Shown: positions 33,326 to 43,139 of the stretch, one piece after another
Layout of the letters: every line of letters begins with the position of its first letter
Numbering within the stretch: the stretch's first letter is position 1
Origin: Pithys albifrons albifrons
Lineage: Eukaryota > Chordata > Aves > Passeriformes > Thamnophilidae
NCBI RefSeq assembly: GCF_047495875.1
Contig: NC_092486.1
Location: forward strand, 2,775,259-2,839,258
Length of the DNA stretch: 64,000 nucleotides
Direction: 5' to 3'
Position numbers and translations under genes: made by a program
The notes under the pieces: generated by a model
Told to the model about the DNA's origin: nothing
Seen by the model: only the letters and a program-made list of their open reading frames with translations
Database searches by the model: none

Positions 33326-34370
33326 ATTGCTCAGAACTGGCTCAGAGATGCAACACAACTGGCTCAGAACTGGCTCACAACTGGCTCAGAACTGGCTCAC
33401 AGCTGGCTCAGATCTGGCTCAGAACTGGCTCAGAACTGGCTCAGAACTGGCTCACAACTGGCTCACAACTGGCTCAGAACTGGCTCAGATCTGGCTCAGA
33501 ACTGGCTCACAACTGGCTCAGATCTGGCTCACAACTGGCTCACAACTGGCTCAGAACTGGCTCAGAACTGGCTCAGATCTGGCTCACAACTGGCTCAGAT
33601 CTGGCTCACAACTGGCTCACAACTGGCTCAGAACTGGCTCAGATCTGGCTCACAACTGGCTCACAACTGGCTCAGAACTGGCTCAGATCTGACTCAGATC
33701 TGGTTCAGAACTGGCTCACAACTGGCTCAGATCTGGCTCACAACTGGCTCAGATCTGGCTCAGATCTGGCTCACAGCTGGCTCAGAACTGGCTCAGATCT
33801 GGCTCAGAACTGGCTCAGAACTGGCTCAGAACTGGCTCACAGCTGGCTCAGATCTGGCTCAGATCTGGCTCAGATCTGGCTCACAACTGGCTCAGATCTG
33901 GCTCACAACTGGCTCAGATCTGGCTCAGATCTGGCTCAGATCTGGCTCACAGCTGGTTCAGATCTGGCTCAGATCTGGCTCACAACTGGCTCACAGCTGG
34001 CTCAGATCTGGCTCACAACTGGCTCAGAACTGGCTCACATCTGGCTCAGATCTGGCTCACAACTGGCTCAGAACTGGCTCAGAACTGGCTCAGACCTGGC
34101 TCAGAACTGGCTCAGATCTGGCTCACAGCTGGCTCAGAACTGGCTCAGAACTGGCTCACAACTGGCTCAGAACTGGCTCAGAACTGGCTCAGAACTGGCT
34201 CAGATCTGGCTCAGAACTGGCTCAGAACTGGCTCACAGCTGGCTCAGATCTGGCTCAGAACTGGCTCAGAACTGGCTCACAGCTGGCTCAGATCTGGCTC
34301 AGAACTGGCTCAGAACTGGCTCACAGCTGGCTCAGATCTGGCTCAGAACTGGCTCACAGCTGGCTCAGAG
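33326..34370. repeat. 11-bp minisatellite
   Basis: About 95 units of CTGGCTCAGAA with three main variants (CTGGCTCACAA, CTGGCTCAGAT, CTGGCTCACAG). The four forms follow one another in a non-random, word-like order with repeated strings. The unit has no stop in any phase, so two overlapping frames of 445 and 485 codons exist (LAQNWLRTGSE-like); incidental. Confidence 0.96.
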
Positions 34371-36039
34371 CTGCCCCAACCTCCTGGAAATCAGTTGTAC
34401 CCCTGGAAATTGTCCATCACTGCCCTTCCCACAGGGTGGGTGCGCAGGGAGAGGGCAAGGCTGGATGCCCCCCGGGTTTTCAGGATGCCAGGCCTTCAAA
34501 TGCAGCTCGGTGGGCACACGCAGCTGAAATTTGGCTTTCCAGGGAGGTGGATTTTCCCCCCAGTTGGGCACCAGAATCATCTGATTCACGAGCAGCAGGG
34601 AAGGGAATCCTGGACAAAAGTCTTCACTATGACACACACTGTGCTCTTCTCCAAGCTGCTGGTTTTAATTTATTTTTTATTTCCCCCCCTCTTTCCTGGC
34701 TAATCCAGGCCTGCCATGGAGCAGAATTAATTCTCACTTGTCCCATTCTTTGCAGAGCCCTTAGGAAAGGTTAAGTGTGGCTGTGGATTGATTGTGTGTT
34801 TTCAAGTGTGTCAGCAACGAGGGGTGTAACTTAATCCTGAATATTCTCCCAGCTGGCAGAGGGAAAAAAGGGGAAAATCAAAGGTGGGCACATCAGAGCT
34901 GTGTGTGATCCTGCAAGGCAGCTGCAAATTGCTCTTTTTTTATTTTTCTTTAATTAAAAAGAGAAGCCTTTCATAGCAGACTCAAAGGAGGGAAATGGGT
35001 TGTGTTCTTGCCTGACTCCTTCTCCCAGCAGAGGGGTCTGATCCAGCTCTGGGAGCTGCTCCAGCAAAGTCTGAGCTGAGCTTTGTGTCCCACTGGAACC
35101 CACAGGACCAAAGTCTGTGCCCAAGTCAAGCAGGTTGGATTTGCCATCTACATTGAGGTGAGAAAGTGGAAACATTTCCAAACAATGAGGATTGTTTTTT
35201 TTCAGTGGCTGCAGTTTGGAATTGTTTTAACAAAAAGATTTCCCACCTTCAGATCTTTTTATCCCCAAAGGAAAGTGCTGTGGATGTGGCAGGAAAATTA
35301 ACTCAGTGGCTCTTGTAGAATTCAAACATTTCCTGCAGGTTTCTGCTTTTCCAGGCAGCACCATCAATTAGAAGAAGAAATTAAAGATCTTTAAGGCTGT
35401 GAATGACCTCCCAGAAAGATCAAACAGGTTTTTTAGGCATGGAATGATGTTTGGCTGGAGAAAAGATGAGAGTTTTTTATTTCTCTGCTTTGGTCAGTGT
35501 GGGAGGTGAGAGCAGAGACCAGACCTGGGTGTTGAGGGGCCACCAAACCCCTCCTGCTTTTACAGACCTCAGCAAACCTTTTTAAAAAAAAAATCAATCA
35601 TAATAATGAATTCACGTGCTAATTGCATTTGGAAAGTGATTTTTGGAGACATGTGGAAGCCCAGAAGGAGCAAGACGGAAGCTTTTAAAAATGCATGAGG
35701 AGCCAAAGCTGCAGGAGCAGCTCTGCTGATGGGCAGGAAAGGCAGAGCCACCCCTGGGAGGGGCTGCTGTGCCCTCACACACGGTTTGCTCCACGATCTG
35801 TCAGCTGCTTTTCCATGCCAGGCACCATCCGAGCCCATTAATCATTAATTAACCTCGTTAACCTCCTTTAACTGTTGCTGGGGGATGCTGATGGCTGGGC
35901 AGGACATCCTGTGCTAATGAAATCCTTGGAAATTAATCGGGTGGTTTCTCCATTCTAAGGTTTAAACACCATTTCCTCCTTCTGGGCATCAGGGCAGGTT
36001 GGTGTTGGTGTCCCAGTTCAGCAACTGGGACCAGTTTAG
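34371..36039. other. Unique non-coding sequence
   Basis: No gene recognised. AT-rich with a poly-A run at 35586-35596. Confidence 0.55.
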
Positions 36040-36752
36040 GGCTGTGTTGCCCAGAGAAGCTGTGGCTGCTCCAACCCTGGAATGTCCAAGCCCAGCTTGG
36101 ATCAACCTGGGAGAGTGGGAGGTGCCCCTGGGCCAGTGGGAGGCGTCCTTGGGACAGTGGGAGGTGCCCTTGGGACAGTGGGAGGTGTCCCTGCCCAGGG
36201 CAGGGGTGGCATTGGATGATCTTGAAGGTCTCTTCCATCCCAAAGCATTCCCTGATTCCACGTGCTGGTTTAGATGGGATATTGGGAAGAAAGTCTTCCC
36301 TGGGAGGGCCTGGGATGGGATTCTCAGAGCAGCTGTGGCTGCCCCATCCCTGGGAGTGTCCAAGGTTGGAGCAACCTGGGACAGTGGGAGGTGTCCCTGG
36401 GACAGTGGGAGGTGTCCCTGCCCAGGGCAGGGGTGGCACTGGATGATCTTGAAGGTCTCTTCCAACCCAAACCATTCCCTGATTCCATGTCCTGCTTTAG
36501 ATGGGATATTGGAAAGGAATCCTGCCCTGAGAGGGTGGGGAGGGCTGGGATGGAATTCCCAGAGAAGCTGTGGCTGGTCCATCCCTGGGAGTGCCCAAGG
36601 CCAGCTTGGATCAAACTGGGACAGTGGGAGGTGACCCTGGGACAGTGGGAGGTGACCCTGGGACAGTGGGAGGTGTCCCTGCCCAGGGCAGGGGTGGCAC
36701 TGGATGATTTTAAGATCTCTTCCAGCCCAACCCACCTCATGACTCTGTGAAT
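36040..36752 (+). mobile_element. CR1 3'-end trimer
   Basis: Three plus-strand CR1 3' ends in a row (tails near 36215-36260, 36440-36490 and 36705-36745). Each interior is CAGAGAAGCTGTGGCTGC, GGGACAGTGGGAGGTG two to four times, CAGGGGTGGCACTGGATGAT. The two internal junctions (GATTCCAYGTGCTGGTTTAG then ATGGGATATTGG at about 36251-36285, and the related 36480-36510) are the same as those found inverted at other loci. Confidence 0.9.
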
Positions 36753-37718
36753 TCTCTTTTCTCTTTGCAGATTATTCTGCTGGTTTAATCCCAGAGGAAA
36801 TGCTGCTTTTGCTCTCCACACTTTGGGGGGAGGATCATTAGAAAGTCTCAGTTTTATCTCTGAAAATCCAAGCCCAGAGGGGCATTTCCTGCACCAGCCC
36901 CAGCCCAAGGGCCACTCCTTGCCAAAGGCCTCCCTTTTGTGCCTCTGCATGATAAAATTAGATCCCCCTAATCCCCCCAGGGAGGGGATTATTTGGGTCA
37001 AGATGTCAGAGCTGGTGCAGAACTGAGGCAGCCCAAGGTTTTGCCTTTATTTTTTTCTTTCCTTTTTTTTTTTTTTTGGATCAAAAAGTTTGGAGTTCTC
37101 CACTGGCAAAGGAATCCTTTGGGAAGGCTGATTAAAGCAGGAGGTTTTGTAGCTGGCAGGGATGTGGCTGGTGCAGCCTTTGATTCCTCATCCCCAGGGG
37201 TGGGAAATCCATTCAGAGCTGAGCAAACCTTGTCTGGAGGTTCTTCCTTAGCTTTGCTTTGTCCTCTGCTCTGTCTCCCTTCAGAGGGCCAAAGGTTGGC
37301 AAAGGTTTCTTGGCAAACTCACCCTCCTGGTGGGTTTATCCTCAGACAAGGAGCTCCCTGTGGGTGGGAGCAGAAAAGAGGGTTTATGGTATAAAATACC
37401 AGGATTTATGGTATAGATGGTATTTATTCTCCTTCTTCTGAGCTGGAAACATCAAGGAGCCTTTGCCATAATTATTCCTGATTTTATAGAGCCACATGAC
37501 TTGTTCCTTGGGAGAAATAACAGCATCAGGCTTGTGTTTTCTGGTGGCTTTGGAGATTAATATTTACCCTTTCCAGCCTGTTGTCCTGGGGCACTGGATG
37601 GAAGGAGCCCTGGGAGATGCTCCTCTCCCATCCTGGACTTGTGGGTGTTGTAGTTACATGTGTAGGACAGTCCATGTCAGGAATTAAACCAACAAACCCA
37701 CTTGGATCATGAGCAGAT
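36753..37718. other. Unique non-coding sequence
   Basis: No gene recognised. Poly-T at 37063-37077. Confidence 0.55.
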
Positions 37719-38610
37719 GTTTCCAAGGCTTTGTAAGTAGAAAAGAAGCCAAAGTTTTCCTGAATTCTCCAAGGCTTTGTAAGTAGAAAAGAAGCCAAAG
37801 TTTTCCTGAATTCTCCAAGGCTTTGTAAGTAGAAAAGAAGCCAAAGTTTTCCTGAATTCTCCAAGGCTTTGTAAGTAGAAAAGAAGCCAAAGTTTTCCTG
37901 AATTCTCCAAGGCTTTGTAAGTAGAAAAGAAGCCAAAGTTTTCCTGAATTCTCCAAGGCTTTGTAAGTAGAAAAGAAGCCAAAGTTTTCCTGAATTCTTC
38001 AAGGCTTTGTAAGTAGAAAAGAAGCCAAAGTTTTCCTGAATTCTCCAAGGCTTTGTAAGTAGAAAAGAAGCCAAAGTTTTCCTGAATTCTCCAAGGCTTT
38101 GTAAGTAGAAAAGAAGCCAAAGTTTTCCTGAATTCTCCAAGGCTTTGTAAGTAGAAAAGAAGCCAAAGTTTTCCTGAATTCTCCAAGGCTTTGTAAGTAG
38201 AAAAGAAGCCAAAGTTTTCCTGAATTCTCCAAGGCTTTGTAAGTAGAAAAGAAGCCAAAGTTTTCCTGAATTCTCCAAGGCTTTGTAAGTAGAAAAGAAG
38301 CCAAAGTTTTCCTGAATTCTTCAAGGCTTTGTAAGTAGAAAAGAAGCCAAAGTTTTCCTGAATTCTCCAAGGCTTTGTAAGTAGAAAAGAAGCCAAAGTT
38401 TTCCTGAATTCTCCAAGGCTTTGTAAGTAGAAAAGAAGCCAAAGTTTTCCTGAATTCTCCAAGGCTTTGTAAGTAGAAAAGAAGCCAAAGTTTTCCTGAA
38501 TTCTCCAAGGCTTTGTAAGTAGAAAAGAAGCCAAAGTTTTCCTGAATTCTCCAAGGCTTTGTAAGTAGAAAAGAAGCCAAAGTTTTCCTGAATTTTCCAA
38601 GGTTTTACAA
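37719..38610. repeat. 46-bp minisatellite, highly homogeneous
   Basis: About 19 nearly identical units. Landmarks: CCAAGGCTTTGTAAGTAG, AAAAGAAGCCAAAGTTTTCC, TGAATTCT. One variant (TTCTTCAAGG for TTCTCCAAGG) occurs at 37999 and again at 38321, exactly 7 x 46 = 322 bp apart, indicating a seven-unit block duplication. Each unit has GAATTC and GTAAGT. The minus strand is open in all frames (up to 297 codons) because the unit lacks stops. The last unit (38590-38640) is degenerate. Confidence 0.97.
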
Positions 38611-39104
38611 GTGCAAAGGAAGTCAAAGCTTTCCTAAACTCCCTGTCCTTTGATGGTTTCCATAATGGCCAAGTCTGAGCTTCTCCTGGATGAAACACCC
38701 CCAAAGGTCACAGTGATCTCATCAGAAGCTCCTTCCTGGAGCTGCAGTGCCCAAGGCCTTTCATTCCACACCCACCCTCCTGATCAAACCTTTGCCTTTG
38801 GAGATGTCACCTTGTGGAACCTGATTAGAATTTACTCTCTTAGAGGATGGAATCAATTTTTCTTCTGGTTGTTTGCTAAGAGGTTTTTTATTAATAACTC
38901 AAATGGAAATTGGGCTTGGAAAGGTCTCCTCCTCGGATGGATTTGGGTCTTCTTGCCAAGTCTGTGTTCTTGGCTCTGGAGCTGAATTGCTGATGACTTT
39001 GGCTTGTTCTGGGCTTTGCTTTTCCATCCATCATTTTCTTCTGCCAGTTTCTCCTCTGTAAAATGCAAGTAGCTCCTTTTCTAAAGCCCTAATCACACAC
39101 TCAT
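38611..39104. other. Unique non-coding sequence
   Basis: No gene recognised. Confidence 0.55.
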
Positions 39105-39800
39105 GGAATGGTTTGAGTGGGAAGGCACCATAAAGACCATGGGCAGGGACACCTAACACTGTCCCAGGGACACCTCCCACTGTCCCAGGGACACCTCCCA
39201 CTGTCCCAGGGGCTCCAGCCTGGCCTTGGACACCCCAGGGATGGAGCAGCCATAGGGGATTCTCTGAGAATCCCATCCCAGCCCTCCCCACCCTCCCAGG
39301 AAAGGATTTCTCCCCCATATCCCATCTAAACCAGCACATGGAATCATGGAATGGTTTGGGTTGGAAGAGACCTTTGAGATCATTCAGCACCACCTCTGCC
39401 CTGGGCAGGGACACCTCCCACTGTCCCAGGGACACCTCCCACTGTCCAAGGGGGCTCCAACCTGGCCTTGGACACTCCCAGGGATGGAGCAGCCACAGCC
39501 TCTCTGGGAATCTCATCCCTCTCTACCCTCCCAGGGCAGGATTTCTTCCCAATATCCCATCTAAACCAGCTCATGGAGACATGGAATGGTTTGGTTTGGA
39601 AGGGACCCTAAAGCTTATCCAGTGCCAATCCCTGCCCTGGGCAGGGACACCTCCCACTGTCCCAGGGACACCTCCCACTGTCCCAGGCTGCTCCAGCCTG
39701 GCCTTGGACACTCCCAGGGATGGAGCAGCCACAGCTTCTCTGGGAATTCCATCCCATCCCTCCCCACCCTCCCAGGGAAGGATTCCTTCCCAATATCCAC
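39105..39800 (-). mobile_element. CR1 3'-end trimer
   Basis: Three minus-strand 3' ends (signatures near 39105, 39340 and 39580) with the shared junctions at 39301-39360 and 39541-39600. Tandem ACACCTCCCACTGTCCCAGG steps occur in each unit (three in the first). It mirrors the 36.0-kb trimer in opposite orientation. Confidence 0.9.
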
Positions 39801-40446
39801 CATCACCTCCCCTCCTTCAGCTCCAAACCACCCCCCTTGTCCCATCTCTGTGTGCCCCTGAACAAAACCCCTCCCCAGCCCTCCTGCAGGTCCAGTTTGC
39901 CACCAAAATCCATTCCCTGCCCTCCCAATCCCTCAGTTCCTGTCAGGTCTCCCAATTGGGGGTCTGTCCCTCCAGGTCTGCTTGAATTAAGAGCTGACTT
40001 TGCACATGGAAATCACGCCAAGCCCTTCAGATCTGGGCCAGCTGAGGAGCAGGAGGGGCTCGGTGGGCTGAAGGAGCTGCCCATTGCGTGACTGCCTCAT
40101 CCTGCAGATCCTGCTCACTGAAACATTGATGTTCTCCTCCTCCAGCAGCAGCAGGGCTGGTGTGCAGAGCTGCACTGAGAGCTGCTCAGGTGGCAAATGC
40201 TGCTCTGGGCTCCTGTGCCCCCCTGGATGGAGGCAGCAAATCTGAGTGTGGATGTTCCTCAGGGATCCTGGGCAGCCTCTCGTGCCACTGCTTTGAGCTG
40301 GGATGGGTCTGAGATGTTTTATTGATGGAGCTGCTGCTGCTGCTCTAAATATCTCCATGTTAATGCTTGGCCTGGGCAGGTCAAGTGGGGTAAAATGTGG
40401 TGCCAGCCCTGCTGGGCACAGAGGGTGAGAGGGAGCTTTTCCCTTT
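39801..40446. other. Unique non-coding sequence
   Basis: No gene recognised; the first 100 bp may be worn CR1 interior (CCTCCTGCAGGTCC). Confidence 0.5.
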
Positions 40447-41064
40447 CATAGGATCATAGGATGGATTGGGTTGGAAAAGACCTCTGAGATCATCAAGTCC
40501 AAGCCTTGATCCAACCCCACTGTGATCACCAGCCCAGGGCACAAGAGTGCCCTGGGCTGGTGATCACAGTGGGGTTGGATCAAGATATGGTGGATTCTCC
40601 CAGTAGGGTTGGATCAAGATATGGTGGATTCTCCCTCAGTGCCACATCCATAGAATCACAGAATCCTAGAATGGATTGGGTTGGAAAAGCCCTCCCAGAT
40701 CATCAAGTCCAACCCTTGGTCCAACTCCAGTCCCTTTACCAGATCATGGCACTCAGTGCCACGGCCAAGCTCAGTTTCAAACCCTCCAGGGATGGGGAAT
40801 CCACCCCCTCTCTGGGCAGCCCATTCCAATCCCTGAGCACTCTCTCTGCAAAGAATTTCTTTCTGCTCTCCAACTTCAATTTCCCCTGGCAGAGCTTGAG
40901 CCCATCGTGCCCCCTTGTCCTATTGCTGAGTGCCTGGGAGAAGAGACCAACCCCCACCTGGCCACAACTTCCCTTCAGGCAGTTCCAGACAGTGCTGAGG
41001 TCACCTCTGAGCCTCCTCTTCTCCAGGCTGAACACCCCCAGCTCCCTCAGCCTCTCCCCACAGG
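40447..41064 (-). mobile_element. CR1 3'-end dimer with perfect palindrome
   Basis: A short CR1 3' end (40447-40646) is joined to a longer copy (40650-41064) by GCCACATCCATAGAATCAC; the same junction appears at 59.9 kb. 40505-40584 is an inverted repeat with two 38-bp perfectly matching arms and a 4-base loop. The interior (ORF2 C-terminus and 3' region) matches the 8.6-kb copy closely. The element stops at 41064, where LTR-like sequence follows. Confidence 0.9.
40505..40584. repeat. Perfect 38-bp-arm palindrome
   Basis: Left arm 40505-40542, loop AAGA 40543-40546, right arm 40547-40584. Arms read outward from GTGCCCTGGGCTGGTGATCA. The homologous site in other CR1 copies (9053-9130, 14625-14700, 61957-62030) is an imperfect inverted repeat. 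At 59796-59874 it is nearly perfect (two mismatches). Confidence 0.96.
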
Positions 41065-41083
41065 ACTCTGTCAGTCTTGGGGC

Positions 41084-41602
41084 ATTTTGGACTCGTTGCT
41101 GGCCCCTGAGCAGAGCTGAGCCCTCAGGTGGGTGTGGAGGTGCCAAGGAGTCCCTGCAGGGCAGTTCTCCCAGAGTCAGATCCCCCAGGGTGGAACTCCC
41201 TGCCCTGGGGGAGGCACTGGGGGCTCCCACCCAAACCTCAGGGGAGACAATCTTGGCCTTTGGGCACCTCTGGCACCACTCCTGGCATCCAGAGCAGGAG
41301 CAGACCCTGCACAGGAGGAGCCCCCCACTCTCCACCAGACTCTGCCATCATCTGCACCAACAGCTTTGTCCCCTCCTTTGCCTTTGGCCTCGGGGGAACC
41401 ACGTGGGGCTCAGCACAGGGGCCACCAAACCCCCCTGTGTTTGTGCCCCAGGGGGCTGGGTTAGACTGCTGGGCTTGGGGGTTAAACCCAATTGCTCTTT
41501 GTGCCACTGCATTGATTGGAATATTGTTATTAAATTATAATTCTGATTTATAATCTCTCTTGTGTTGGGTTCATTTCTCCTGCAGGTTCACCTTTAAACC
41601 AG
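41084..41602 (+). mobile_element. LTR-like repeat, copy 2, with inversion
   Basis: From 41172 onward it matches copy 1 (16450-16885) in the same direction, ending TTCATTTCTCCTGCAGG then TTCACCTTTAAACCAGC. The first 88 bp (41084-41171) match the next part of copy 1 only in reverse, as in copy 3. The left third of the element is missing and CR1 abuts it. Confidence 0.62.
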
Positions 41603-41834
41603 CCCAGAGTTGAGTTAAAATGTTAAGCCTGAGCTCGAGCTCAGCGACTTCCAAATCTTAGAGCAGATGAGCCCCACCCAGGTGCTTGGCACACACTTGT
41701 CCATCTCCAACTTCAGTTTCCCCTGGCAGAGCTCGAGCCCGTCGTGCCCCCTTGTCCTGTTGCTGAATTAAGAACTTTCACTGTGTAGTCAAATCCCCTT
41801 TTCTCACTGAAGGGAGGGAGCAGGACATGGTTGG
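41603..41834. other. Short repeat fragments
   Basis: 41650-41700 resembles 15196-15250. 41700-41768 (CTCCAACTTCAGTTTCCCCT, CGTGCCCCCTTGTCCTGTTG) is a small minus-strand CR1 interior fragment. No gene. Confidence 0.65.
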
Positions 41835-41953
41835 TGGTTGGAGCAGCCTTGGAGCAACCTGGGCTTTTGGAAGGTGTCCCTGCCCACAGAAAGGGGTGGA
41901 AATGAATCACCTTGGAGGTCCTTTCCCACCCAAAGCACTCTGTGTTTCTCTGC
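41835..41953 (+). mobile_element. CR1 3'-end fragment
   Basis: GGAAGGTGTCCCTGCCCACAG, AATCACCTTGGAGGTCC and CACCCAAAGCACTCTGTG follow the CR1 3' end, plus orientation; diverged. Confidence 0.75.
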
Positions 41954-43139
41954 AGAGCCATTTCTGGGTGCCCCCCACTCAGCTGAGTCTGTGCCAGGGC
42001 ACCCATTGGTGCCAATAAAGAGGAAAAGGGGCACATTCCTCCATCCTTTGGGGCAAAGTGGGGGCAGGAGCTCAGGGGTTGGTGAGTTGGGGGTCTCTGC
42101 AGCTTGGCTGGTGCTCCTCTGGCTGCTCCTGACCATCCTGGTGGAACTGGGATGTCCCTGCTCAGCCTCCTCATTCCCAGCAGGTGGAAAACCCTCTGGA
42201 ATTTACCATGAACTGCCCTCTGTGCCTACACTCCACTCACCCTCCTGCAGTCCTGGCACCCCAGGGAGCTGCCACATCACCCCTTGTCTCCCTTATGGAT
42301 AAATCCAATATCAGGGGGCTATTGATGAGGGGTTTGCTGATGATCTGCTCATTAAAACCCACAGCTCAGCTGTTTCTTTATTGATTAAACCAACATTGAG
42401 AGGGGAAAGATGTGGATGTTGCCATAAATTAACGGGTTATTGGGGATTTTTGCTGCTGTAGAGACTCACCTAAAGCCCAGTGTTTAATCCTTCATTTAAT
42501 CACTGATATTTCCCCCAGGAATAACAAATCCATTTGCCCACTGTGGGGTTTGTTTTGTTGGTGGAAGCTCTAAGTGAGGGCAGAGATGGGCAGGAAATTA
42601 GAGAAGCTGCTTCTGGCAAAGCTCTCCCACCTGAGCCCAGCAAGAAAAGCTGACAGGCATCAGCACAAGTGGAAAAAATGGAACCTGATCTTCCACTTCA
42701 GCTCAAGAGGGAAAAAAAATTGCCCTTTTCTTTTTGATTCTGATGAGATGTGAAGCTCTGCATGTGTATTTATAACCCCCCCTGAACCCGGGGGTGCTGA
42801 GGGTGGGTGTGAAACACAAATGTTTGGGGAGACTTTCCAGGTCTCTTTATCACAGCTGAGAGCTCGTTACAACAAAGCAAATGCAATCAATCAAATTTGC
42901 TGCTAAAATCTGCCAAGCAGCTCCATTGGGGGGGATGAAAATCCCAAATTCCTGGAGGTGCTGGAGGCAGAGCAAGACCTTCTCACTGGGTGGCTCCTGT
43001 GACACCACACGGGGTTGGAATTCACAGCAAACTTCAGGTCAAATTGCATTTTAAAGGGGCAAAAAAAAATAAAAATAATTAAGGCATGATCTGCTTTTGG
43101 GTTGTGTTCCAAACATGATCTGTTCTCTTGGGGGTTTTC
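41954..43139. other. Unique non-coding sequence
   Basis: No gene recognised. 42830-43110 on the minus strand is open within a longer frame that runs into the satellite, without domain content. Confidence 0.55.

Noticed and set aside
33317..34774. 485- and 445-codon overlapping frames
   Set aside because: Products of the 11-bp repeat: both frames show the same 11-residue period. Two overlapping coding frames of this kind are implausible.
37707..38600. 297-codon minus-strand frame
   Set aside because: All three minus frames are open across the 46-bp array, so the openness reflects the unit and not selection on one protein.
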